Below are positions 32,114-38,954 of a stretch of DNA of 38,954 nucleotides, piece by piece (position 1 is the first letter of the stretch; every line of letters begins with the position of its first letter). Source of the DNA: Yoonia sp. (lineage in GTDB: Bacteria > Pseudomonadota > Alphaproteobacteria > Rhodobacterales > Rhodobacteraceae); contig JAQXBV010000011.1 in assembly GCA_029252195.1 (NCBI GenBank), forward strand, positions 1 to 38,954, read 5' to 3'. Both the position numbers and the translations under genes were made by a program. The notes below the pieces were generated by a model, which saw nothing but the letters and a program-made list of their open reading frames with translations, had not been told where the DNA came from and did not search any database.

Positions 32114-33637
32114 ATGGCGACTGTAGATCAAGTTGACGTCAAAGACGGCGTAGATCAGGACACCGTAGATGCGGTGGCGGCCCTGTCTGGCGCCTATAAA
32201 TATGGCTGGGAAACCGAGATCGAGATGGATTACGCCCCCAAAGGCGTGAACCCCGATATCGTCAAGCTGATTTCCTCCAAGAACGAAGAGCCGCAGTGGA
32301 TGACCGATTGGCGTCTGGATGCTTTCGCGCGCTGGGAAAAGCTGGAAGAGCCGACATGGGCGATGGTCAACTACCCTGACATCGACTTCCAAGACATCTA
32401 TTACTATGCGCGCCCGAAAAGCATGGCAGTGAAGCCGAAGTCCTTGGATGACGTCGATCCAAAGCTGTTGGCGACATATGCCAAGCTTGGTATCCCTTTG
32501 AAAGAGCAAGCGATTTTGGCAGGCGTTGAAGGTGCGGATTTGCCGCCAGCGGAAGGCCGCAAGGTGGCCGTGGATGCGGTGTTCGATTCTGTTTCTGTGG
32601 GCACGACGTTCCAAGCGGAGCTGAAAAAGGCAGGCGTGATCTTTTGTTCGATTTCCGAGGCGATCCGCGAATACCCTGATCTGGTGAAGAAGTATCTGGG
32701 CACCGTCGTGCCTGCCTCCGACAACTTTTACGCGACGCTGAACTCTGCCGTGTTCTCGGATGGTTCGTTCGTCTACATCCCGCCCGGTGTGCGGTGCCCG
32801 ATGGAGCTATCTACATATTTCCGCATCAACGCGGAAAACACAGGCCAGTTCGAGCGCACGCTGATCATTGCCGACAAGGGGTCATATGTTTCCTACCTTG
32901 AGGGCTGCACGGCACCAAAGCGCGATGTGGCACAGCTCCACGCGGCGGTCGTCGAGATCATCGTCGAAGAAGACGCTGAGGTGAAATATTCCACCGTGCA
33001 AAACTGGTTCCCAGGTGACGAGAACGGTGTCGGCGGCATCTATAACTTTGTGACCAAACGGGCCGATTGCCGTGGTGCGCGCGCGAAAGTGAGCTGGACG
33101 CAGGTCGAGACGGGCTCTGCGGTGACATGGAAATATCCAAGCTGCATCCTGCGCGGCGACGACAGCCAAGGCGAGTTCTACTCTATCGCCATCGCCAACA
33201 ACATGCAGCAGGCCGATACCGGCACCAAAATGATCCACTTGGGCAAGCGCACAAAGTCGCGGATTGTCTCCAAGGGGATCTCGGCGGGCAAGGCACAGAA
33301 CACCTACCGGGGCCTTGTGTCGATGCACCCGAAAGCGAAAGACAGCCGCAATTACACCCAGTGCGACAGCCTTTTGATCGGCTCGCAGTGCGGGGCGCAT
33401 ACGGTGCCTTATATCGAGGTGAAGAACAACTCGAGCCGTGTGGAACATGAGGCGACGACATCCAAGGTGGACGATGATCAGCTGTTCTATTGCCGCTCGC
33501 GCGGGATGGACGAAGAGCAGGCCGTCGCTTTGGTCGTGAACGGGTTCATCAAGGATGTTCTGCAAGAACTGCCCATGGAATTTGCAATGGAAGCCCAAGC
33601 GCTTGTGGCCATTTCACTCGAAGGATCGGTCGGTTAA
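32114..33637 (+). CDS. sufB: Fe-S cluster assembly scaffold SufB
   Basis: A 507-residue core subunit of the SufBC2D scaffold. The signature parts are [21 protein letters not shown] split across its strand, [20 protein letters not shown], then [21 protein letters not shown], whose cysteines fit the sulfur-accepting region, and [20 protein letters not shown]. The beta-helix core and length are normal. AAGGAG precedes the ATG by 9-10 bases. It is 12 bases after the desulfurase and 114 bases before the membrane protein gene. Confidence 0.97.
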   Translation: MATVDQVDVKDGVDQDTVDAVAALSGAYKYGWETEIEMDYAPKGVNPDIVKLISSKNEEPQWMTDWRLDAFARWEKLEEPTWAMVNYPDIDFQDIYYYARPKSMAVKPKSLDDVDPKLLATYAKLGIPLKEQAILAGVEGADLPPAEGRKVAVDAVFDSVSVGTTFQAELKKAGVIFCSISEAIREYPDLVKKYLGTVVPASDNFYATLNSAVFSDGSFVYIPPGVRCPMELSTYFRINAENTGQFERTLIIADKGSYVSYLEGCTAPKRDVAQLHAAVVEIIVEEDAEVKYSTVQNWFPGDENGVGGIYNFVTKRADCRGARAKVSWTQVETGSAVTWKYPSCILRGDDSQGEFYSIAIANNMQQADTGTKMIHLGKRTKSRIVSKGISAGKAQNTYRGLVSMHPKAKDSRNYTQCDSLLIGSQCGAHTVPYIEVKNNSSRVEHEATTSKVDDDQLFYCRSRGMDEEQAVALVVNGFIKDVLQELPMEFAMEAQALVAISLEGSVG

Positions 33638-33751
33638 TCGTGTCTTGCCCAATTGTTCATATCGGTCGCGGTTCTGCCCGCTCTGCGCCTTATTTGGGCC
33701 GCAGTGATTACGCTAATGTTAATCTGAGGTTTTACCTGAGGATCGACACAA

Positions 33752-34252
33752 ATGGCGATGGCACAACAACTGGGCGAGTTCAATTTACGCGTGGCGCGGA
33801 TCGCCGATCCTCGCAACAAATCGTATTACGATCCAGAGCTCGAAATGACCATTCCCAAGCGGGTCTCCAAAGATGTGATCAATCGCAAAAAGCTCAAGAA
33901 AGCAGGTTTTTCGGCCCTGTTCCCTTCGCTGTTTTTGGGGGCAGTCGCTCTGATGTTCAGCCATCTGTTATGCTGCCGGTTCAGTCTTTTCACGCACGAA
34001 GCACCGTTTCTGACCTACGGGGTCGCAGGTGTCTTCGCCCTCGTTCTGGGCGGATTGCTGCGTCTCAAGACGATGCCACACTTGGGCGCGCAATTTGCGG
34101 GTGCGGGGGCAATGGTCGCCTCGATGCACAACCTCGTCTGGATGTTTCCCGAGCAGTTCGCGCTGATCTACTCACCCGAGTTCGTCGCGATGGTGCAAGC
34201 CACGACCACGGCGGGCAGCGTCACATTCTTGGGCGCGACATATATGCTCTAA
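33752..34252 (+). CDS. Membrane protein of unknown function between sufB and sufC
   Basis: A 166-residue protein. The first 50 residues are soluble and charged (SYYDPELEMTIPKRVSKDVINRKK), followed by three or four helices (for example FSALFPSLFLGAVALMFSHLL, FLTYGVAGVFALVLGGLL, and a C-terminal pair). It has a Cys pair (LLCCRF) in the first helix. I recognise no family. TGAGGA lies 9 bases before the ATG. The gene is flanked by a 114-base gap and a terminator-like hairpin, so it may be expressed separately from sufB and sufC. A role in Fe-S assembly is suggested only by location. Confidence 0.75.
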   Translation: MAMAQQLGEFNLRVARIADPRNKSYYDPELEMTIPKRVSKDVINRKKLKKAGFSALFPSLFLGAVALMFSHLLCCRFSLFTHEAPFLTYGVAGVFALVLGGLLRLKTMPHLGAQFAGAGAMVASMHNLVWMFPEQFALIYSPEFVAMVQATTTAGSVTFLGATYML

Positions 34253-34279
34253 CCGGCCAAAGCGGCCGTATTAAATTTG

Positions 34280-34309
34280 CCTCGCAAGCCGTTCGGTTTG
34301 CGGGGTTTT
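34280..34309 (+). terminator. Terminator-like hairpin inside the suf operon
   Basis: CCTCGCAAGCCG (34280-34291) pairs with CGGTTTGCGGGG (34294-34305), with two G-T wobbles, then TTTT (34306-34309). It stands 43 bases before the sufC start. The T-run is short, so read-through is likely. Confidence 0.55.
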
Positions 34310-34352
34310 CCCGTTTAAAATCCAATTCGTCCCCTCTGTAGGAGAGTAAAAG

Positions 34353-35108
34353 ATGCTAGAAATCATAGGCCTGATGGCTGACCTTCAAGATGAAGATAAG
34401 ACAATCCTCAAGGGTGTTAACCTGAACATTGGCGCGGGCGAAGTGCATGCGATCATGGGGCCGAACGGCTCTGGCAAATCGACCCTGTCTTACATTCTGT
34501 CGGGTAAAGACGGCTATGAAGTGACGGGCGGCTCGGCCACATTGGACGGCGTCGATCTGTTGGATATGGAACCCGACGAGCGCGCCGCAGCGGGCCTTTT
34601 CCTCGCGTTCCAATACCCTGTAGAAATCCCGGGTGTCGGCAACATGACGTTCCTGCGCACGGCGGTGAATGCTCAGCGCAAGGCGCGCGGCGAAGAGGAA
34701 CTTTCGGCGGGTGACTTTCTCAAGATTGTCCGCGCCAAGGCGAAAACACTGCACATTGATGCGGATATGCTGAAGCGTCCCGTAAACGTCGGCTTTTCTG
34801 GCGGTGAGAAAAAGCGCAATGAAATCCTTCAGATGGCCATGCTAGAACCAAAGATGTGCATCTTGGACGAGACGGATTCGGGCCTTGATGTGGATGCGAT
34901 GAAACTGGTGGCCGAAGGCGTGAATGCGCTGCGCTCGGAAGGCCGCTCGTTCCTCGTGATCACGCACTACCAGCGTTTGCTTGACCACATTAAGCCTGAC
35001 GTCGTGCATATCATGGCGGACGGTCGGATCATCAAAACCGGTGGCCCCGAACTCGCGCTTGAAGTTGAAAACAACGGCTATGCCGATCTTCTGTCAGAGG
35101 TGGCGTAA
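34353..35108 (+). CDS. sufC: Fe-S cluster assembly ATPase SufC
   Basis: A 251-residue ABC-type ATPase of the SufBC2D complex, soluble and not a transporter. Motifs are GPNGSGKST (36-44), a Q-loop in FLAFQYPVEIPGV, the signature FSGGEKKRNEILQM and Walker B with the SufC form CILDETDSGLDVDA. GGAG lies upstream of the ATG (GTAGGAGAG). Its stop overlaps the sufD start by one base (TAATG), so the two are translated together. Confidence 0.97.
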   Translation: MLEIIGLMADLQDEDKTILKGVNLNIGAGEVHAIMGPNGSGKSTLSYILSGKDGYEVTGGSATLDGVDLLDMEPDERAAAGLFLAFQYPVEIPGVGNMTFLRTAVNAQRKARGEEELSAGDFLKIVRAKAKTLHIDADMLKRPVNVGFSGGEKKRNEILQMAMLEPKMCILDETDSGLDVDAMKLVAEGVNALRSEGRSFLVITHYQRLLDHIKPDVVHIMADGRIIKTGGPELALEVENNGYADLLSEVA

Positions 35109-36385
35109 TGGCGGTTGCCAAGCTGAAATCGGACGCGACAGAGGCCCGTTTGGCTGGCATGAGCCTGCCTGCTGGTCTCGATGTCGCGCGCAAGGACGCT
35201 TCGTCGCGTCTCATGACCATGGGTCTGCCGCATAAGCGTGACGAGTATTGGAAATACACTGATCCGGCGTCTTTGACCCAAGCAGATGCGCCGCAAGCGG
35301 CCTTGTTTCACAATGACGAAGCCCCGATGTTCGACGCGGTTGACCGTTTGAAAATCGTCTTTGTGGACGGCGTGTTTGATGCGGACGCGTCGGATGACCT
35401 TGAAGCCGAAGGTGTGACGATCACACGACTGGCCGATGTGGCAGGTGCGGATATCCATTGGGCGACCGAGCTTTACGGCACATTGGAAGCGCGCGGGCAG
35501 ACACCTGTTGCACGGCCATTGGCGACGCTGAACTCGGCCTTTGCCAGTGACGGCGTAGTGATCCATGCAATGGGTAAAGTGGCCAAGCCGATCAACCTGA
35601 TCTATTTGCACGGCGATACCGGATCTGATGTGATGCTGCATTCGCTGGTCAAAGTGGATGCGGGCGCGGAAGTGACTTTGCTGGAAACGGGCCCCGCGGC
35701 GGCGCGGTTCAATTCGGTTCTGGAGGTTGATGTGGCCTCTGGTGCGGCTTTCCACCATGTGCGCAGCCAAGGCCGCGATCATGAACGTCGCGCTGTAACC
35801 CATTGTTTTGCAAAGCTTGCGGATCAATCACTTTTCAAGTCCTTCACGCTGACTTTCAACGGCAAGCTGACGCGCAATGAATGCATCATCGAGATGCTGG
35901 GCGACGACGCTGTTGCCCATGTTGCGGGGGCGTGCGTTGGGGACGGCGATGATTTCCACCATGACGATACCGTGTTTATCACCCACGACGCTCTGAACGG
36001 CGAAAGCCGTCAGGTCTTCAAAAAGGTACTGCGCAACGGTGCTGTCGGCGTGTTCCAAGGCAAGATTTTGGTGAAGGAAGGGGCGCAGAAAACCGATGGC
36101 TATCAGATCAGCCAGTCGCTTTTGCTGGATGATGATAGCCAGTTTTTGGCGAAACCCGAGCTTGAAATTTACGCCGACGATGTGGCCTGCTCGCATGGCT
36201 CCACCTCTGGCGCGATTGACGAAGACGCATTGTTTTATCTGCAATCGCGTGGTGTTCCACGTCAGACGGCGACAAATTTGCTGACGCTTGCGTTTTTGGC
36301 CGAAAGCCTTGAGGAGATCGCGGATGAGGCCTTGGCCGATGACCTGCGCGCCCGCCTTGAAGGCTGGATGGCGCGGCACGGCTGA
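35108..36385 (+). CDS. sufD: Fe-S cluster assembly protein SufD
   Basis: A 425-residue paralogue of SufB that completes the SufBC2D complex and is linked to iron entry. Features are the N-terminal helical domain with KRDEYWKYTDPASL, a beta-helix core, GVFQGKILVKEGAQKTDGYQ split by its turn, and the C-terminal ACSHGSTSGAIDEDALFYLQSRG, which holds the conserved Cys and His. One-base overlaps join it to sufC and to the next gene. Confidence 0.96.
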   Translation: MAVAKLKSDATEARLAGMSLPAGLDVARKDASSRLMTMGLPHKRDEYWKYTDPASLTQADAPQAALFHNDEAPMFDAVDRLKIVFVDGVFDADASDDLEAEGVTITRLADVAGADIHWATELYGTLEARGQTPVARPLATLNSAFASDGVVIHAMGKVAKPINLIYLHGDTGSDVMLHSLVKVDAGAEVTLLETGPAAARFNSVLEVDVASGAAFHHVRSQGRDHERRAVTHCFAKLADQSLFKSFTLTFNGKLTRNECIIEMLGDDAVAHVAGACVGDGDDFHHDDTVFITHDALNGESRQVFKKVLRNGAVGVFQGKILVKEGAQKTDGYQISQSLLLDDDSQFLAKPELEIYADDVACSHGSTSGAIDEDALFYLQSRGVPRQTATNLLTLAFLAESLEEIADEALADDLRARLEGWMARHG

Positions 36386-36888
36386 TGGCGGTGTCCTCCG
36401 ATATGATGCGCACTTGGCGCAGGCCGCGCGCGGTAATGCGCGACCTGTTGGCGCGTGGGCAGCGCGAAGATTTGGCGTTGGCCTTCCTCATGTCGGCTTG
36501 CATCATTATTTTTATCGCCCAATGGCCGCGTCTGTCGCGGATTGCTTCGGGCTTTGATCTGGCTCCGGGCGCGGATGTGCCCGAGCTATCGCAGCTTATT
36601 GCTTACGAGTTTTTAGGCTGGTTGATGGTCTGGCCGCTGATGTTTTACGCGGTTGGAGGGATCTCACATGTGATTGCCAAGTTGTTCGGCGGCATGGGCT
36701 CTTGGTACTCGGCGCGGCTTGCGCTGTTCTGGTCGCTGTTGGCAACAACGCCAGCCGCCCTGCTGTATGGCCTGATGGCGGGATTTTTAGGGCCAGTTGC
36801 GGCAGGCACACATTTGGTTGGTCTCGTATGGCTGGCCGCATTTGCGGTGATATGGCTGCAAACTTTGCGCGAAGCAGAAAGTAAGTAA
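36385..36888 (+). CDS. Yip1-like membrane protein in the suf operon
   Basis: A 167-residue protein with about five helices (for example ALAFLMSACIIIFIA, LIAYEFLGWLMVWPLMFYAVGG and LVGLVWLAAFAVIWL). It resembles the YIP1 family of small membrane proteins, from the N-terminal RRPRAVMRDLLARGQRE region and helix layout. It starts by a one-base overlap with sufD (TGATG) and ends one base before sufS, so it is bound tightly into the operon. Its role in Fe-S assembly is unknown. Confidence 0.8.
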   Translation: MAVSSDMMRTWRRPRAVMRDLLARGQREDLALAFLMSACIIIFIAQWPRLSRIASGFDLAPGADVPELSQLIAYEFLGWLMVWPLMFYAVGGISHVIAKLFGGMGSWYSARLALFWSLLATTPAALLYGLMAGFLGPVAAGTHLVGLVWLAAFAVIWLQTLREAESK

Positions 36889-36889
36889 G

Positions 36890-38110
36890 ATGTATGATAT
36901 CGCGGCCATTCGCGCCGATTTCCCGATCCTGTCGCGCCAGATCAATGGCAAGCCTCTGGTGTACCTTGATAACGGCGCGTCGGCACAAAAGCCGCAGGTT
37001 GTGATTGACGCAATCACCACTGCTTACGCGTCCGAATATGCCAATGTTCACCGTGGGTTACATACACTCTCAACGATCGCGACCGAGAAATACGAGAGCG
37101 TGCGTGCCACGATCGCGCGTTTCCTGAATGCGCCGTCCGAGGATGACATCATCCTCAACTCGGGCACCACCGAGGGCATCAATATGGTTTCCTACGCTTG
37201 GGCCGCACCGCGGTTGCAGGCCGGCGACGAGATCGTTTTGTCGATCATGGAACACCACGCCAATATCGTGCCGTGGCACTTTTTGCGCGAGCGTCAGGGC
37301 GTCGTGATCAAATGGGTTGATGTGGACGCGAATGGCGATCTTGACCCGGAGGCGGTGATTGCCGCGATTGGGCCTAAGACAAAACTGGTCGCTGTGACGC
37401 AGATGTCCAACGTGCTTGGCACGGTTGTCGATGTGAATACCATCTGTGCGGGTGCCCACGCGAAGGGCGTGCCGGTGCTCGTGGATGGCTCGCAGGCAGC
37501 GGTGCATATGCCTGTGGATGTGCAAGATATCGGCGCGGATTTCTATGCAATTACAGGCCATAAGCTTTACGGTCCGACGGGATCTGGCGCGATCTATGTC
37601 AATCCCGCCCGCATGGCCGAGATGCGCCCCTTTATGGGCGGCGGCGATATGATCCGTGAAGTGTCGCGCGATGCGGTCACCTATAATGCGGCACCGATGA
37701 AGTTCGAGGCCGGCACACCGGGCATCGTTCAGACCATCGGCCTTGGCGTGGCGCTCACCTATATGATGGATGTCGGCATGGCGGCAATTGCCGCCCATGA
37801 AAAGGATTTGGGTGCCTATGCGCGGGCCAAGCTCGACGGGTTGAATTGGCTCAATATCCAAGGGCAATCGGCGACCAAAGGCGCGATCTTCAGCTTTACG
37901 ATGGCGGGCGCGGCCCATGCACATGATATTTCGACGGTACTCGATAAAAAGGGCGTGGCGGTGCGGGCAGGGACCCATTGCGCGATGCCGTTGATGGAGC
38001 ACATGGGCGTAGGCGCCACCTGCCGCGCGTCATTTGCAATGTATAACACACATGCGGAAGTGGACGCTTTGGTCGATGCGCTTGAGTTGTGCCACGATCT
38101 TTTCGGGTAA
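36890..38110 (+). CDS. sufS: Cysteine desulfurase SufS (class II)
   Basis: A 406-residue PLP enzyme that feeds persulfide sulfur to the SufBCD scaffold. Family motifs are YLDNGASAQKP, NVHRGLHTLS, SGTTEGIN, DGSQAAVHMPVD and ITGHKLYGPTG (PLP Lys225), with the active-site Cys364 in RAGTHCAMPLM. It starts one base after the Yip1-like gene. SufS usually needs SufE or SufU to pass on sulfur, and neither is in the window. Genes often found after sufS in relatives (a DUF59 SufT-like protein and an A-type carrier) are also absent here. Confidence 0.97.
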   Translation: MYDIAAIRADFPILSRQINGKPLVYLDNGASAQKPQVVIDAITTAYASEYANVHRGLHTLSTIATEKYESVRATIARFLNAPSEDDIILNSGTTEGINMVSYAWAAPRLQAGDEIVLSIMEHHANIVPWHFLRERQGVVIKWVDVDANGDLDPEAVIAAIGPKTKLVAVTQMSNVLGTVVDVNTICAGAHAKGVPVLVDGSQAAVHMPVDVQDIGADFYAITGHKLYGPTGSGAIYVNPARMAEMRPFMGGGDMIREVSRDAVTYNAAPMKFEAGTPGIVQTIGLGVALTYMMDVGMAAIAAHEKDLGAYARAKLDGLNWLNIQGQSATKGAIFSFTMAGAAHAHDISTVLDKKGVAVRAGTHCAMPLMEHMGVGATCRASFAMYNTHAEVDALVDALELCHDLFG

Positions 38111-38117
38111 AGCTTTT

Positions 38118-38137
38118 CGGCGTTGCGACGAACGCCG
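38118..38137 (+). terminator. Hairpin after sufS, possible end of the suf operon
   Basis: CGGCGTT (38118-38124) pairs perfectly with AACGCCG (38131-38137) around six bases, 8 bases after the sufS stop. No T-run follows, so it may be a 3' stabiliser rather than a full terminator. Confidence 0.4.
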
Positions 38138-38162
38138 CGTATGGCTATAGAAACCCTAAGAC

Positions 38163-38239
38163 GCACCCATAGCTCAGCTGGATAGAGCGCTGCCCTCCGA
38201 AGGCAGAGGTCACTGGTTCGAATCCAGTTGGGTGCACCA
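38163..38239 (+). tRNA. tRNA-Arg, anticodon CCG
   Basis: A full 77-base cloverleaf. The acceptor GCACCCA (38163-38169) pairs with TGGGTGC (38229-38235), followed by A and an encoded CCA. The anticodon stem CTGCC/GGCAG holds the loop CTCCGAA, so the anticodon is CCG (38197-38199), reading CGG arginine codons. The T-arm has GGTTCGAATCC. The sequence beyond it is decayed and carries possible mobile DNA, which fits tRNA 3' ends as insertion sites. Confidence 0.97.
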
Positions 38240-38528
38240 ATCTTTTCAATAGGTTACGGTTTGTTTTGGAATGAGCGTGAATCGCTGGTTCCCCACTGCT
38301 TCGGCAAGAATTTGAGTGCCGCTGCTTTGTTAACTAGAAAATATGAGAGTCTCGGGGCCAAATCCTATTGGCGCTACCAAATGTCCGCAAAGTAACGACC
38401 TGCCAAATTCCACTTCATAAATTTTCTGCAGACGAACATTGTGTATGGAGTAGGGAGCGTAGGGGGACATCCCCCGACGTCAGGTGGATGGCCGCTATCT
38501 GACCAGTTGGCAGAATGTAAGTCTTTTG
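38240..38528. other. Low-information region after the tRNA
   Basis: These 289 bases hold no gene I can support and are more AT-rich than the operon before them. Two items stand out: a tRNA-3'-end-like stretch at 38354-38380 (AAATCC, then TTGG and ACCAA) and a small hairpin GGGGGA-CA-TCCCCC at 38462-38475. Both are weak. Confidence 0.4.
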
Positions 38529-38813
38529 TCACGGCGAAGTGCCGGCCCCCTTTCGGATTACCACGAGTGCAAAGAGACCCATCGAGAGCAATGCGACTAG
38601 CGAGCCAATTTTGGCAAGGATTTCTCTCTGCTCATTGATCGCCATAGCAATTCCAGGTGTGAGAATTACGACTGTCGCAAGCGTCACCACATAATGGACT
38701 TGGGCAAACCGACTTTCACCAGCGTTTGGTGCAAGCGCGTAGTAAGTCCCAAACACCGACATTGCGACAAAGCCGATGAGGTTTAGATGCCCGTGTGCGT
38801 CTCGGGACCAACG
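38529..38813 (-). pseudogene. 5'-truncated membrane protein resembling short oxidase subunit I-like proteins
   Basis: The frame encodes AHGHLNLIGFVAMSVFGTYY, then two further helices (VHYVVTLATVVILTPGIAMA and IGSLVALLSMGLFALVVI) and a stop at 38529. The HGHLN-IG start resembles small heme-copper-oxidase-subunit-I-like proteins of roseobacters, where one more helix comes first. Upstream in frame there is no ATG, GTG or TTG before a stop at about 38906-38908, and the codons before about 38801 read as unrelated charged sequence. An internal ATG at 38762 would give only 77 residues. I read it as a gene that lost its 5' end. Confidence 0.5.
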
Positions 38814-38908
38814 ATCACTCAGTTTGCTTTTCGTAGTTATACTCTGAGTCCTTCGGAAGCCGAATTTGACGTCTTGACGCTTGGGCGTGGAACGATTCAG
38901 CTACGGGT

Positions 38909-38954
38909 ATGATTTGTCCCGGTTTTCTTTCCGCAGCAGAACGCCTTGAGCTTG
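38909..38954 (+). CDS. Possible start of an IS630-type transposase (cut by window end)
   Basis: From the ATG at 38909 the frame reads MICPGFLSAAERLEL to the edge. I recall IS630-type transposases opening with a CPGFLSxxERxELE pattern, but 15 residues cannot settle it. It would explain the truncated gene just to the left. No strong ribosome binding site is seen. The sequence to the right of the window is needed. Confidence 0.35.
   Translation, partial: MICPGFLSAAERLEL

Noticed and set aside
33638-33751. Separate promoter in the 114-base gap after sufB
   Set aside because: No pair of -35 and -10 boxes with proper spacing was convincing.
36885-38110. Possible CRISPR array or other regular short repeats anywhere in the window
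   Set aside because: I saw no direct repeats separated by similar-sized unique spacers. The only strong tandem repeats are in the helicase tail.

Overview
The window looks like chromosome of a marine alphaproteobacterium of the Rhodobacteraceae (Roseobacter group). This is inferred from gene content and order: an iscR-led suf operon whose IscR has a single cysteine, prfA-prmC followed by a DUF4167 gene, an lptF-lptG-lptD-surA-pdxA-rsmA chain, a DUF1499 protein, and moderately GC-rich codon use. Most of the window is dense core genome. The two ends are decayed or mobile.

Layout. 1-732: the tail of an unidentified gene, then degraded fragments that resemble the C-terminus of a secreted RTX-type protein. 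733-4526: an Uup-like ABC-F ATPase, an orphan iron(III)-binding protein, and mazG. 4587-7669: a tight set of an M20 amidohydrolase and two ureohydrolases (agmatinase family). 7729-10798: a DUF1499 protein, prfA, prmC and a DUF4167 protein. 10892-18254 (minus strand): lptF, lptG, lptD, surA, pdxA and rsmA, joined by 1-4 base overlaps. 18394-20322: pepA and holC. 20319-23525 (minus strand): a YheS-like ABC-F ATPase, marC, a membrane-anchored retropepsin-like protease and a 32-residue lipoprotein. 23651-24465: ndk and a TfoX C-terminal-domain protein. 24567-27055 (minus strand): a DEAD-box helicase with a repeated basic tail, then a long inverted repeat and a 39-residue Pro-rich ORF. 27228-30428 (minus strand): a CPBP-family protein, and the set alpha/beta hydrolase, 73-residue protein, HD hydrolase, FkbM-like methyltransferase. 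30606-38110: iscR, a NifS-like desulfurase, sufB, a membrane protein, sufC, sufD, a Yip1-like membrane protein and sufS. 38163-38239: tRNA-Arg(CCG). After the tRNA come a 5'-truncated oxidase-like gene and what may be the start of an insertion sequence.

The main regulatory signal concerns iron. A 16-base motif, GACnAAAnnnnTCAGG, occurs twice in tandem over the promoter of the iron-binding-protein gene and once over the promoter of iscR. At iscR it lies 3 bases from a perfect TTTAGAA-N3-TTCTAAA palindrome, the form known for Irr (ICE box). This fits a circuit in which an unusual one-cysteine IscR, together with Irr, controls Fe-S assembly and iron uptake. It also fits the Rhodobacteraceae 'Iron-Rhodo-box' proposal, but the motif identity here is my inference from the sequence alone.

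I found no clear new defence system or other novel system. The most useful leads are the iron-control sites, two uncharacterised membrane proteins inside the suf operon with an internal terminator-like hairpin, two small genes (32 and 39 codons), a 58-base inverted repeat next to the helicase, and the truncated gene and possible insertion sequence beyond the tRNA.
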